Below, piece after piece: positions 43,892 through 51,779 of a DNA stretch of 64,000 bases (the first letter of the stretch is position 1; each line of letters opens with the position of its first letter). The notes under the pieces were generated by a model, which saw only the letters and a list, made by a program, of their open reading frames with translations, did not search any database and had not been told where the DNA came from. The position numbers were made by a program, and so were the translations under genes. The stretch is taken from assembly GCA_017549125.1 (NCBI GenBank), contig JAFYVL010000035.1, positions 1-64,000 of the forward strand, read 5' to 3'. This DNA is from Oscillospiraceae bacterium (GTDB taxonomy: Bacteria; Bacillota; Clostridia; Oscillospirales; Oscillospiraceae).

Positions 43892-44767
43892 ATGCATTAC
43901 AGATTTTTACGGTTTCCCGGTGGCAAAGCGAAAGCCGTGACCTTCAGCTATGACGATGGTTGCCGCCACGATATTCGCTTGGCAAACACCCTGACTGCGC
44001 ATAAAATTCGGTGTACCTTTAACATCAACAGCGGATTTTTTGGCAAGGATGAGAATGGTTGGTATCTGACGGCGGATGAGGTTCGCCAGCATATTGTGGA
44101 TGCCGGTCACGAGATCGCAGTTCACGGCAAGATGCACATGGCACCAGGCTTAAGCCGCCCTCTGGATTGTATTCAGGATATGCTGAATTGCCGACTGGAA
44201 CTGGAAAAGATCTACGACCGCATTATCCGTGGCATGGCTTATCCCGACAGCGGTATTACCAACCTACAAAATGAAGCCAGTTATGACAATATCCGCCGCT
44301 ATCTGCAGGATCTGGGCATTGTCTATGCCAGAACTCTGGGTGGTGATAACGATCTGTTCCGCTTGCCCTCTGATTGGATGGCATGGATGCCCACTGCACA
44401 CCATGTAAACAGCAAGGTGATGGAGTATGCGGATAAGTTCCTTTCCATCGATCCGGATCAGGAAAAACTGTACTACCCCAACCGCTATCCCAGATTGTTC
44501 TATCTGTGGGGACACAGCTTTGAGTTTGAGAACAATAAGAATTGGGATCTGCCGGATGCCATTTGTGAGAAATTAGGTGGACACGAGGATATTTGGTATG
44601 CCACCAATATGGAGATCTATGAGTACGTCCAGGCCTACAATGCGCTGGTATATAGCGCCGATGGTCAAAAGGTGTACAATCCGACCTTGATGACCGTATG
44701 GTTCCGTACCGATGCGAAGGTATATTCCATTGCCCCCGGACAGACCCTGGATCTTACAAAAGTGTAA
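43892..44767 (+). CDS. Polysaccharide deacetylase family protein (NodB fold)
   Basis: 291 residues, AAAGGAAG before the ATG. NodB homology motifs: TFSYDDG (18-24, the usual TFDDG with the catalytic Asp pair), FNINSGFF, VDAGHEIAVHGKMH (His-x3-His metal site as H-G-K-M-H) and MAYPDSG; a later RLPSDWMAW and LYLWGHSFEFE. No signal peptide or transmembrane helix is seen, unlike enzymes that act on peptidoglycan, so an intracellular substrate such as an imported oligosaccharide is more likely. It ends the operon at a perfect terminator. Confidence 0.88.
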   Translation: MHYRFLRFPGGKAKAVTFSYDDGCRHDIRLANTLTAHKIRCTFNINSGFFGKDENGWYLTADEVRQHIVDAGHEIAVHGKMHMAPGLSRPLDCIQDMLNCRLELEKIYDRIIRGMAYPDSGITNLQNEASYDNIRRYLQDLGIVYARTLGGDNDLFRLPSDWMAWMPTAHHVNSKVMEYADKFLSIDPDQEKLYYPNRYPRLFYLWGHSFEFENNKNWDLPDAICEKLGGHEDIWYATNMEIYEYVQAYNALVYSADGQKVYNPTLMTVWFRTDAKVYSIAPGQTLDLTKV

Positions 44768-44798
44768 AAACACTTTACGAAAGACACGATACATTTAC

Positions 44799-44843
44799 CG
44801 CCCCCATGATTTCCAAGAAATTGGAAATCATGGGGGCGTTTTT
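44799..44843 (+). terminator. Strong intrinsic terminator
   Basis: A perfect 18-bp stem (44799-44816 with 44821-44838), loop GAAA, followed by TTTTT. It ends the 41009-44767 unit and meets the end of the convergent AraC gene at 44852. Confidence 0.92.
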
Positions 44844-44851
44844 AGGTGGGC

Positions 44852-45613
44852 TTAGAATTTTCCGGGGCTGGTGCCGAATTTGCGACGGAACAGCCGATAG
44901 AAGAAAGAAATATTGTTAAAACCGCTTTGACGGGCAGCTTCTTCTGCGCTGTATTCGCCACTGATCAGCAGCATTTTCGCATAACGCAGGCGCAGATCGT
45001 TGCGATATTCAATAGGAGAAATACCCACATAATCCCGGAAGGATCGGCGAAAACCGGAGGTGCTCATGCCGCATAGATTGGCATAAAAATCCACATTTAC
45101 ATCCACGGTGGGATGCTTTTCAATATACGCAATGGCCGGTTGCAAGCGGCGATACTTTTTGGCAATGGTCGGAGGGTTTCTGAGCAGGATATCCAAAAGC
45201 TCGTAGACCCGGGCGGCGCATTGCAGAGAGTTCATGGGCACTCGTTGATTGTGAAAGCCCTTGAATATCCGCTGGGTATCTCCGGACAGAATGGTGACTG
45301 TCTGGGGCAGCTGCAGCGTACTTTCTGGGGAAAGATCAAAGTTCAGAACAGCCACCACGGTTTCCTCGGCAGGGTAGATGCAGATATATCGGCAGTGCTT
45401 GGGTATATATACGATCTGCCCGGCATAGATGTGCATGGTCGAGCCATCCTGGGGGAATTCACATTGGATCTGACCCTTTAACAGGTGAATAAAGCCATAG
45501 AACATGCGTCCTCCTGCATGGGAAAAACGCATAGGTTCTGTATGGGTTACGGTGTGACCCTGGGCAAGACGAAGGTAATAGCTTAGCTCTTCACTAACGA
45601 TATTATGTTTCAT
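44852..45613 (-). CDS. AraC-family transcriptional regulator
   Basis: 253 residues, AGGAG 7 bases before the ATG on the minus strand. The N-terminal ~140 residues are a cupin-type ligand domain (GGRMFYGFIHLLKGQIQCEF, HIYAGQIVYIPKHCRY). The C-terminal ~100 residues hold the two helix-turn-helix motifs: VDVNVDFYANLCGMSTSGFRRSF and the second with YSAEEAARQSGFNNISFFYRLF, ending FRRKFGTSPGKF. It is transcribed divergently from the hexuronate operon that starts at 45865, so control of that operon, probably as an activator sensing a uronate or related sugar, is the likely role. The ligand is not proven. Confidence 0.92.
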   Translation of the reverse strand: MKHNIVSEELSYYLRLAQGHTVTHTEPMRFSHAGGRMFYGFIHLLKGQIQCEFPQDGSTMHIYAGQIVYIPKHCRYICIYPAEETVVAVLNFDLSPESTLQLPQTVTILSGDTQRIFKGFHNQRVPMNSLQCAARVYELLDILLRNPPTIAKKYRRLQPAIAYIEKHPTVDVNVDFYANLCGMSTSGFRRSFRDYVGISPIEYRNDLRLRYAKMLLISGEYSAEEAARQSGFNNISFFYRLFRRKFGTSPGKF

Positions 45614-45662
45614 GGTGGACTCCTAAATGATCAAATCGTACAATAAATAATCAATGTGGACA

Positions 45663-45691
45663 TTGTTTTAGTGGGGGATATATGCTAAAAT
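45663..45691 (+). promoter_or_regulatory. Promoter candidate for the hexuronate operon
   Basis: TTGTTT (45663-45668), a 17-base spacer, then TGC-TAAAAT (extended -10, 45683-45691). It lies in the 250-base gap between the divergent AraC and uxaC genes and would give a ~165-base leader, which is AT-rich with no strong hairpin seen. Confidence 0.45.
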
Positions 45692-45864
45692 TTATCATGA
45701 AGATATATAAATGTCAACGGATCAGATTGTAAAATTATGGTGATTTTATAATTACAGACCGATTTTTCTGGGATATTTTGAAATTATTTCCGGATATACA
45801 AGAAAATAATCGTTTAGAACAGCAATTTGATCGGCAAAACAACAATGGATGACAAGGAGGAAAA

Positions 45865-47193
45865 ATGGCGATGCATTCAATTTTGAAAAGTCCTCTGGGA
45901 AAAGAACTTTACGAAAAATATGCAAAGAATTTGCCCATCATCGACTACCACAATCATTTGTGTGTGGAAGATATTCTCAGCGACCGGGTTTTTGAAAACA
46001 TCACCCAGCTTTGGATCGCTGTAGATCCCTATAAGCATCGGGCTATGCGCATTTTGGGTGTGCCGGAGCATTATATTACCGGCAGCGCTACGGATTTTGA
46101 AAAATTCGAAAAGTGGTACGGCTGTCTGCCCCGGCTGGCCGGCAATCCGCTGTACGATTGGTCTTGCATGGAGTTCCAGGCTCTCTTTGATATGGCGTTA
46201 GAACCCTTTACTGCGCCTGCTGTGCAGGTCTATGGGCAGGTCAACGAGAAGCTGAAAAACCTTTCTGCGAAGAAGATTCTTGCAAGATTTAACATTGCAT
46301 ATAGCGCACCCTGCGCGACCCTGACCGATGACCTTTCCGTATTTGACGGTTTGGAGGGCATTTGCCCCTCTCTGCGTGGAGATACGGTGGTTGCGGCGGA
46401 TGAGAAATTTCTGCAGCAGCTGGGTCAGATCACCGATCTGGCAGCGTTCTGGCAGGCGGTAGAAAAGCGGATCGTGGCATTTACCCAGGTCGGTTGCCGA
46501 TTCGCTGACCATGCCTTGGATCATGGCTTTGCCTATGTGGCAGAGGACGGTAAAAACGAAGGCCGTTTTTGTAAGATCCTGGCAGGGGAGACGCTACCTG
46601 GCGAAGAAAAGCTTGCCTTGGAATCCCATATCCTGCGAGGCTTGGGTAGCCTGTATGCCAAGCATGGCATGACCATGCAGCTGCATATCGGTGCAAAGCG
46701 CACTACCAGTACCCGGCTTCGAAAGGTTGCCGGTCCTGTCGGTGGCTATGCCGGTATTGGCAGCTGTGTGGATGTGGGGGCTTTGACCAATTTGCTCGAT
46801 GATATCGAGCGGGCTGGTGGCTTGCCGAAAACCATTCTGTTTACCCTGAATCCTGCAGACAATGCGGTGATGTCCATTCTGTCCGGCTCTTACAGCGCAG
46901 ACGGTGTGGAAAGTATTGTTACCCAAGGACCTGCCTGGTGGTGGTGCGACCATGCCCAGGGTATGCGTCAAATGCTGGATCACATGAGCGTATATAGCGT
47001 TCTGTCCACATTTATTGGTATGACCACAGACTCCCGGAGTTTGTTGTCCTTTGTTCGCCATGATTATTTCCGCCAGATCCTGTGTCAATGGATCGCTGAA
47101 AAGGTTGAGGGCGGCTACCTGCCCCAAAATGAGGAAATTCTAGGCGACCTCATCACAAGAATGTGCTACACCAACGCAAAAACATATATATAA
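45865..47193 (+). CDS. uxaC: Glucuronate isomerase
   Basis: 442 residues; AAGGAGG lies 4 bases before ATG 45865, and a second ATG at 45871 (10 bases) is also possible. UxaC is a metal-dependent amidohydrolase-fold enzyme that turns D-glucuronate into D-fructuronate or D-galacturonate into D-tagaturonate. Marks: IIDYHNHL near the start (metal-binding His-x-His), TMQLHIGAKRTTSTR, TLNPADNAVM and PAWWWCDHAQGM, with STFIGMTTDSRSLLSFVRHDYFR near the end. It is somewhat shorter than the ~470 residues usual in enterobacteria, as in other Firmicutes. First gene of the operon, followed by the mannonate route genes, which points to glucuronate as substrate. Confidence 0.96.
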   Translation: MAMHSILKSPLGKELYEKYAKNLPIIDYHNHLCVEDILSDRVFENITQLWIAVDPYKHRAMRILGVPEHYITGSATDFEKFEKWYGCLPRLAGNPLYDWSCMEFQALFDMALEPFTAPAVQVYGQVNEKLKNLSAKKILARFNIAYSAPCATLTDDLSVFDGLEGICPSLRGDTVVAADEKFLQQLGQITDLAAFWQAVEKRIVAFTQVGCRFADHALDHGFAYVAEDGKNEGRFCKILAGETLPGEEKLALESHILRGLGSLYAKHGMTMQLHIGAKRTTSTRLRKVAGPVGGYAGIGSCVDVGALTNLLDDIERAGGLPKTILFTLNPADNAVMSILSGSYSADGVESIVTQGPAWWWCDHAQGMRQMLDHMSVYSVLSTFIGMTTDSRSLLSFVRHDYFRQILCQWIAEKVEGGYLPQNEEILGDLITRMCYTNAKTYI

Positions 47194-47209
47194 ATTCCAA
47201 TTTGTCGCT

Positions 47210-47320
47210 TTGCCTCCCCTGTAGGGGAGGTGCCCCAAAGGGGCGGAGGGGTTTACGGAGATTGAGATCTGCTAACCCCTCAGTCGCTTCGCGACAGCTC
47301 CCCTGCAGGGGAGCCTTAAG
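47210..47320. repeat. Nested-palindrome intergenic repeat (MITE-like)
   Basis: About 110 bases with four short palindromes: CTCCCCTGTAGGGGAG, GCCCCAAAGGGGC, GTCGCTTCGCGAC and CTCCCCTGCAGGGGAG. The first and last are inverted copies that make the whole element an imperfect long inverted repeat (TGCCTCCCCTG ... CAGGGGAGCCTTA). This pattern of CTCCCCT..AGGGGAG with GTCGC..GCGAC is one I associate with dispersed repeats in Ruminococcaceae genomes. It lies inside the hexuronate operon, between uxaC and the reductase gene, and could form a large RNA hairpin. Confidence 0.75.
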
Positions 47321-47363
47321 TGCGATAAATATGAATTTGAAAGAATAAAAGGAGAAGATTTTG

Positions 47364-48209
47364 ATGAATACATATTTTCAAGATAAAGTAGCGGTGGTTA
47401 CCGGCGCTGGCGGCATGATCTGTTCCCAGGTGTCGCTGGATCTGGCGGCTCTGGGCATTACTGTGGTTCTGGTAGGCCGTACCGCTGAAAAGCTGGAAAA
47501 GACCGCAGCAGCCATCCGTGAGCAGGGCGGCAACTGCGCTGTGTATACCTGCGATGTGACCGATGAAAAGGCAATCTATGCTTTGGCAGATGAAGTATAT
47601 GCCAAGTTCGGCAGAGTGGACTATCTGATCAACGGTGCCGGCGGCAACAATGCCAAGGCACAGCCTGCCATTGTGGCCTTTGATCCCATGGAACTGGACG
47701 AGAATCGTCCTGCGGATTTCAAGGGTCTGTACAATATTGACACCGAGGCATTTGAAAGCGTCCTGCGGATCAATACCATGGGTACATTCTATCCTACCAT
47801 GGCCTTTGCCCGTTTTATGGTGGGTAAGGGCGGCAGTGTCGTGAATTTTGCTTCCATGAATAGCTATTGCCCCTTGACCCGTAACTTCGCCTATGCCATG
47901 AGCAAGGCGGCCGTTGTGAATCTGACCCAGGCCATGGCGGCTTATTTTGCCAATGCAGGTATCCGTATCAATGCGGTGGCACCCGGCTTCATCGTCAACG
48001 AGCGCAGTAAGCTGATTCTGGGTACGGTGGAAGAGGGCCTGACCAAGCGTGGACAGGATGTGATCAACCACACCCCCATGGGCAATTTCGGCAAGGCGGC
48101 TGATATGTCCGGCGCTGTGAAGTGGCTCATTGACGACCGTGCTTCCGGTTTTGTCACCGGCATTACTGTGCCTGTGGACGGCGGTTTCCTGACCTTGAGC
48201 GGAGTCTAA
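47364..48209 (+). CDS. SDR-family D-fructuronate reductase (mannonate oxidoreductase, YjmF type)
   Basis: 281 residues from ATG 47364, AAAGGAG 9 bases upstream; a TTG one codon earlier is also possible. Classical short-chain dehydrogenase: cofactor-binding TGAGGMIC (14-21), CDVTD, LINGAGGNNA, catalytic Ser in NFASMNSY and the Tyr-x3-Lys pair in YAMSKAA, then VAPGFIV and a C-terminal VDGGF. In Bacillus and other Firmicutes this SDR type replaces the unrelated UxuB and reduces D-fructuronate to D-mannonate. Its place between uxaC and uxuA fits that step exactly. A related 2-keto-gluconate reductase activity cannot be excluded. Confidence 0.88.
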   Translation: MNTYFQDKVAVVTGAGGMICSQVSLDLAALGITVVLVGRTAEKLEKTAAAIREQGGNCAVYTCDVTDEKAIYALADEVYAKFGRVDYLINGAGGNNAKAQPAIVAFDPMELDENRPADFKGLYNIDTEAFESVLRINTMGTFYPTMAFARFMVGKGGSVVNFASMNSYCPLTRNFAYAMSKAAVVNLTQAMAAYFANAGIRINAVAPGFIVNERSKLILGTVEEGLTKRGQDVINHTPMGNFGKAADMSGAVKWLIDDRASGFVTGITVPVDGGFLTLSGV

Positions 48210-48213
48210 GATT

Positions 48214-49170
48214 ATGATTTTATCAGATTATTTTCGTTCTGCACCGGACGCTGCCTGGCAAATTGCCAAGGAATGCGGTGTGGCGCATGGTGTGATCCGC
48301 CTGCCGGAGGACAAGGATTTCGACATTACCAGCGATGCCCATTGGGATGCAGTCCATAAGCGGTTCGTGGATTTTGGTGTAAAGCCTGTGATCATCGAGC
48401 CTATGCCCAACGAACTCCACGACCATATCAAAGCCGGTGATGAAAAGCGTGACGCGTGCATTGAAAAGGCCATCGGTATGCTGCCGAAAATGGAACGGCT
48501 GGGCATTTCTGCTATTTGTTTTAACTGGATGGCACATATTGGCTGGCTGCGTACCCGTTCGGATTATCCGGAGCGTGGGGGCGCAAAGGTGACCGCCTTC
48601 CAGATGGATGATTTTACCCCCACCGAGGCTAAGATCACCCATGCCGAGCTGTGGGAGAATTATAAGTATTTCTTAGATGCGATTTTGTCCCATGCAGAAA
48701 AACATGGCATCCAGCTGCTGTTGCACCCGGACGATCCCCCTGTGCCTTATTTGGGAGATGTGGGTCGCATTATGATCAACAATGCCAATATCCATAAGGC
48801 GATTTTTGATATTCACCCCAGCGACAGTCTGGGTCTGACCCTGTGCCAGGCCAATTTCCATATTATGGGCGAGGATCTGTTCCGGATCGCCCGGGAATAT
48901 AAGGATAAGATCGGCTTTATCCATTTCCGTAATACCACCTTGATCCCCGGGGGCTTCCGGGAGACCTACCACGACAACGGCGATTTGCCCATGGCAAAGC
49001 TGATGCAGCATTATGTGGATCTGGGCATTGATGTGCCTGTCCGGGTGGATCATGTGCCTACCATGGCCAATGAAAATTCCCAATTTGCCGGTTATGATGC
49101 CCTTGGCAGATACTTTGCCATCGGCTATCTGAAAGGCATTTTAGAAAGCTGTAAAGTAACCGCTGATTAA
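48214..49170 (+). CDS. uxuA: Mannonate dehydratase
   Basis: 318 residues, 4 bases after the reductase stop. UxuA is a xylose-isomerase-like TIM barrel that dehydrates D-mannonate to 2-keto-3-deoxy-D-gluconate with Mn2+ or Fe2+. Family marks are CFNWMAHIGWLRT, LLLHPDDPPVPYLGDVGRI (metal ligands), IFDIHPSDSLGLTLCQ, FIHFRNTTLIPGGFRETYHDNG and the closing VRVDHVPTMANEN. Length is close to the ~360 usual, with a slightly short N-terminus. The product must be handled by a KDG kinase and KDPG aldolase, which are not in this window. Confidence 0.95.
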   Translation: MILSDYFRSAPDAAWQIAKECGVAHGVIRLPEDKDFDITSDAHWDAVHKRFVDFGVKPVIIEPMPNELHDHIKAGDEKRDACIEKAIGMLPKMERLGISAICFNWMAHIGWLRTRSDYPERGGAKVTAFQMDDFTPTEAKITHAELWENYKYFLDAILSHAEKHGIQLLLHPDDPPVPYLGDVGRIMINNANIHKAIFDIHPSDSLGLTLCQANFHIMGEDLFRIAREYKDKIGFIHFRNTTLIPGGFRETYHDNGDLPMAKLMQHYVDLGIDVPVRVDHVPTMANENSQFAGYDALGRYFAIGYLKGILESCKVTAD

Positions 49171-49330
49171 ATCGTCTGCGGTTATTGGCGGATCTTTTGC
49201 CCCAACTTTTCAGTTTGAAAAACTTGAAATACATACAGTATTCCTGCGTTTTCCAAACTTTAATTTGGTGCAAAATCTCTCGCCACTATCACTTGCCGAT
49301 TTAGTCATCGGTTACTAAAGGAGAATAATT

Positions 49331-50263
49331 ATGCAGTTTAATAACCGTGAAGATATTATTGCTATTACCCCTCTTTGGAAGGGAGAGCGTTTCCCCGATG
49401 GTCGCCCCAAGGTGGCAGACAAGTATTTGGATGCCCTGTATAACATGACCTTGGAAGAGCTGTGGAAGCCCATTTTTGTGGCTGGCTATGAGCACCAGTT
49501 CATCGCCATGAATCCTCTGCACCCGGAATTCAAGGAGGATGGTTCTGTGAACCGTAAGCTGGTGGGTCGTGCTTTGACCGCCGCTTATGTACCCACCCGT
49601 CCGGACTACTATGAGGCATCCTGTAACATTGCCGCCGCTCAGGGCTGGAGTGGCACACCCAATCAGTGGGTGGTGGATAAACTCACCGACCGTGACGTGC
49701 TGGTTGTGGATATGTATGACAAGATCTACAAGGGTACATTCCTGGGTGGCAATCTGACCACGGCTATCAAAACCAAGACCAATACCGGCGGTGCTGTGAT
49801 TTGGGGCGGCATCCGGGATGTGGAGCAGATGAAGAAAGTGCCGGATGTACAGGTGTACTACCGCGGCATCGACCCCACACCCATCCGTGAGTTTGCTATG
49901 CTGAGCATGAACGCACCTGTGCGTCTGGGTACAGATCGGGATACTGCCATTTGTCTGCCCGGTGATATTGTGTATGGCTGCAGCGGCGGTGTGCTGTTCA
50001 TTCCTCCCCATCTGGTGGCGGACGTAGTAGAAGGCGGTGCAAAAACCCAGGTAAAGGATATGTTTGGCTTTGAAATGATCAGCCAGAATAAGTTCACCAC
50101 CGCACAGATCGACAAGAATACCTGGTCTGAAGAAATGCTGGATCTACTGATGGAATACATCCGTACCGAGCCGGCCGCAGAAGCATTCCGTGATCTGGAT
50201 TGGAGCAAGGAGTACGATGCCGCCCGCAACGGCGATCCCAACGATACTCAGTCTGCATTGTAA
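49331..50263 (+). CDS. RraA-like / HMG-aldolase family protein
   Basis: 310 residues, AAAGGAGAA 8 bases before the ATG. The core (~100-235) is the RraA fold: VVDMYDKIYKGTFLGGNLT, TGGAVIWGGIRDV (the usual substrate-binding G-x-R-D) and VYYRGIDPTPI. RraA-fold proteins include the RNase E inhibitor RraA and divalent-metal 4-hydroxy-4-methyl-2-oxoglutarate/4-carboxy-4-hydroxy-2-oxoadipate aldolases. Extra N- and C-terminal segments of 80-100 and ~70 residues make it longer than RraA (~160). Sitting in a sugar-acid operon, it more likely acts as an aldolase or lyase on a keto-acid than on RNase E. The exact reaction is unknown. Confidence 0.8.
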   Translation: MQFNNREDIIAITPLWKGERFPDGRPKVADKYLDALYNMTLEELWKPIFVAGYEHQFIAMNPLHPEFKEDGSVNRKLVGRALTAAYVPTRPDYYEASCNIAAAQGWSGTPNQWVVDKLTDRDVLVVDMYDKIYKGTFLGGNLTTAIKTKTNTGGAVIWGGIRDVEQMKKVPDVQVYYRGIDPTPIREFAMLSMNAPVRLGTDRDTAICLPGDIVYGCSGGVLFIPPHLVADVVEGGAKTQVKDMFGFEMISQNKFTTAQIDKNTWSEEMLDLLMEYIRTEPAAEAFRDLDWSKEYDAARNGDPNDTQSAL

Positions 50264-50273
50264 GAGGTAAGTA

Positions 50274-51776
50274 ATGATTCGCATAGATTGCAATAAAATC
50301 ATAAAAAAACAGCATAATTTCTGGAATCACATTCATTTCCACCCCACCGATGCCATTGAGGATGATTGGGGCAGAAATATTCTGGATCAGGTAGCCGCTG
50401 ACGGTGTGGCAAAAACCGTGCGTATGTATGCCATGCTGGAGGATATTGTCTCCATGGATGAAAAGGGTAATTTGCAATACGATTACACCGAATGTGATAC
50501 TCGCATCGATTATTTGCTCTCCAAGGGCTTTAACCTTTTGCTAAGCTATAACTTCATCCCCAAATGCATTGCCATTGATCCGGATGAGGGTACCAGCAAT
50601 GCCAAGAAAAAACTGCGCTATAAGAATAAAACCATCTGCGCATCGCCTCCCAAGGATTATGCGCTGTGGGATGAGATCTGTTATGAATTTACCCGGCATA
50701 TTGTAGACCGCTACGGAGAGGAAGAGGTCTCCAAATGGTATCTGCAATGCTTTAACGAGCCTGATATTACTGCATTTTTTATGAAATACGAACCGGATCC
50801 CATGGTTCGTGTGGGAGAATACCTGAAGCTGTACCGTGGTTTCTCTAAGGGCATCCGCCGTGTCAGCGAAAAGCTGAAAGCCGGTGGACCTGCTATGGCA
50901 CACAACGGTATTTTTCTGGTGGAGTTTTTGAAGGCGGTGAAGGCAGAAAATCTGAAAATGGATTATTTCTGCGGTCATTCCTACGGCACAGTTCCCAAAA
51001 ACCTGAACGACGGCAGCGGCCGCTTCCATGTGATGAACAATTTGAAGAAATTGGAGTTTTATTACCGTTTGCTCAAAACCAGCGGCATGGAAGATATGGA
51101 GATCGTCATTGACGAGTGGGGCGCATCCACCCACGGCTTTTTCAACCGGGAGGAATGTCCCATGCTGATGCTTCGGGAGGACAGCCGTTTTGCTGCCTAT
51201 TTTGGCAAGCTGATCACCAGCCTCACTTTTGGCAGCTTGCCGATTTCTAAGCTGATGATCTGCTTGTCCGGTCAGCATGAAATGGAAGTGGATTTCTCCG
51301 GCTTCCGTGGCTTCTTTACGCTCAACGGCATCAAAAAGCCTATTTATAATGCCTATGTATTGAGTGGAAAGCTCCATGAAAATATTCTGGTCAGTGAAAA
51401 TCCTGTGGCCAACCTGGAGATCCTGCCCACTGCAGACGAGGATGGCAATGTGAGCGTGATGCTCAGCTACGCATCGGAATATTACGATCGTCAATTGCCC
51501 GATCTGGCGCAGACATTGACCTTTGAGGGCTTACAGGGGGATTATACGGCGAAGCTGTGGTGTATCGACCAGACCCACACCAATCCCTATACCCGGATGC
51601 TGCGTGAGGGGATGCAGGAAGATGGGCTCACAGCAGAACAAATTGCGATTTTGAAGGATGAGGGCTGTTTGAAGCCTGTGTCCTATGGGATCACCGCCAA
51701 TGGCAGTGCCACCGTGGATGTGGCATGCAGCAACAATGCCTGCCTGTTGGTAGAACTAAGAAAGACGAAGGAATAA
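50274..51776 (+). CDS. GH39-like glycosidase (beta-xylosidase / alpha-L-iduronidase type)
   Basis: 500 residues, no signal peptide, so intracellular. (beta/alpha)8 clan GH-A barrel: an N-terminal NFWNHIHFHPTDA and VRMYAMLEDI, the acid/base in LQCFNEPDIT (Glu162), and the nucleophile in IVIDEWGAS (Glu281), the spacing found in GH39. A C-terminal beta-sandwich begins about residue 370. GH39 contains beta-xylosidases and alpha-L-iduronidase. With a hexuronate operon around it, a substrate that yields a uronic acid, such as an iduronate- or glucuronate-containing oligosaccharide, is attractive but unproven. Confidence 0.85.
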   Translation: MIRIDCNKIIKKQHNFWNHIHFHPTDAIEDDWGRNILDQVAADGVAKTVRMYAMLEDIVSMDEKGNLQYDYTECDTRIDYLLSKGFNLLLSYNFIPKCIAIDPDEGTSNAKKKLRYKNKTICASPPKDYALWDEICYEFTRHIVDRYGEEEVSKWYLQCFNEPDITAFFMKYEPDPMVRVGEYLKLYRGFSKGIRRVSEKLKAGGPAMAHNGIFLVEFLKAVKAENLKMDYFCGHSYGTVPKNLNDGSGRFHVMNNLKKLEFYYRLLKTSGMEDMEIVIDEWGASTHGFFNREECPMLMLREDSRFAAYFGKLITSLTFGSLPISKLMICLSGQHEMEVDFSGFRGFFTLNGIKKPIYNAYVLSGKLHENILVSENPVANLEILPTADEDGNVSVMLSYASEYYDRQLPDLAQTLTFEGLQGDYTAKLWCIDQTHTNPYTRMLREGMQEDGLTAEQIAILKDEGCLKPVSYGITANGSATVDVACSNNACLLVELRKTKE

Positions 51777-51779
51777 ATT

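Noticed and set aside
47163..47348. 61-codon frame over the palindromic repeat
   Set aside because: It is created by the repeat itself and has no ribosome site.
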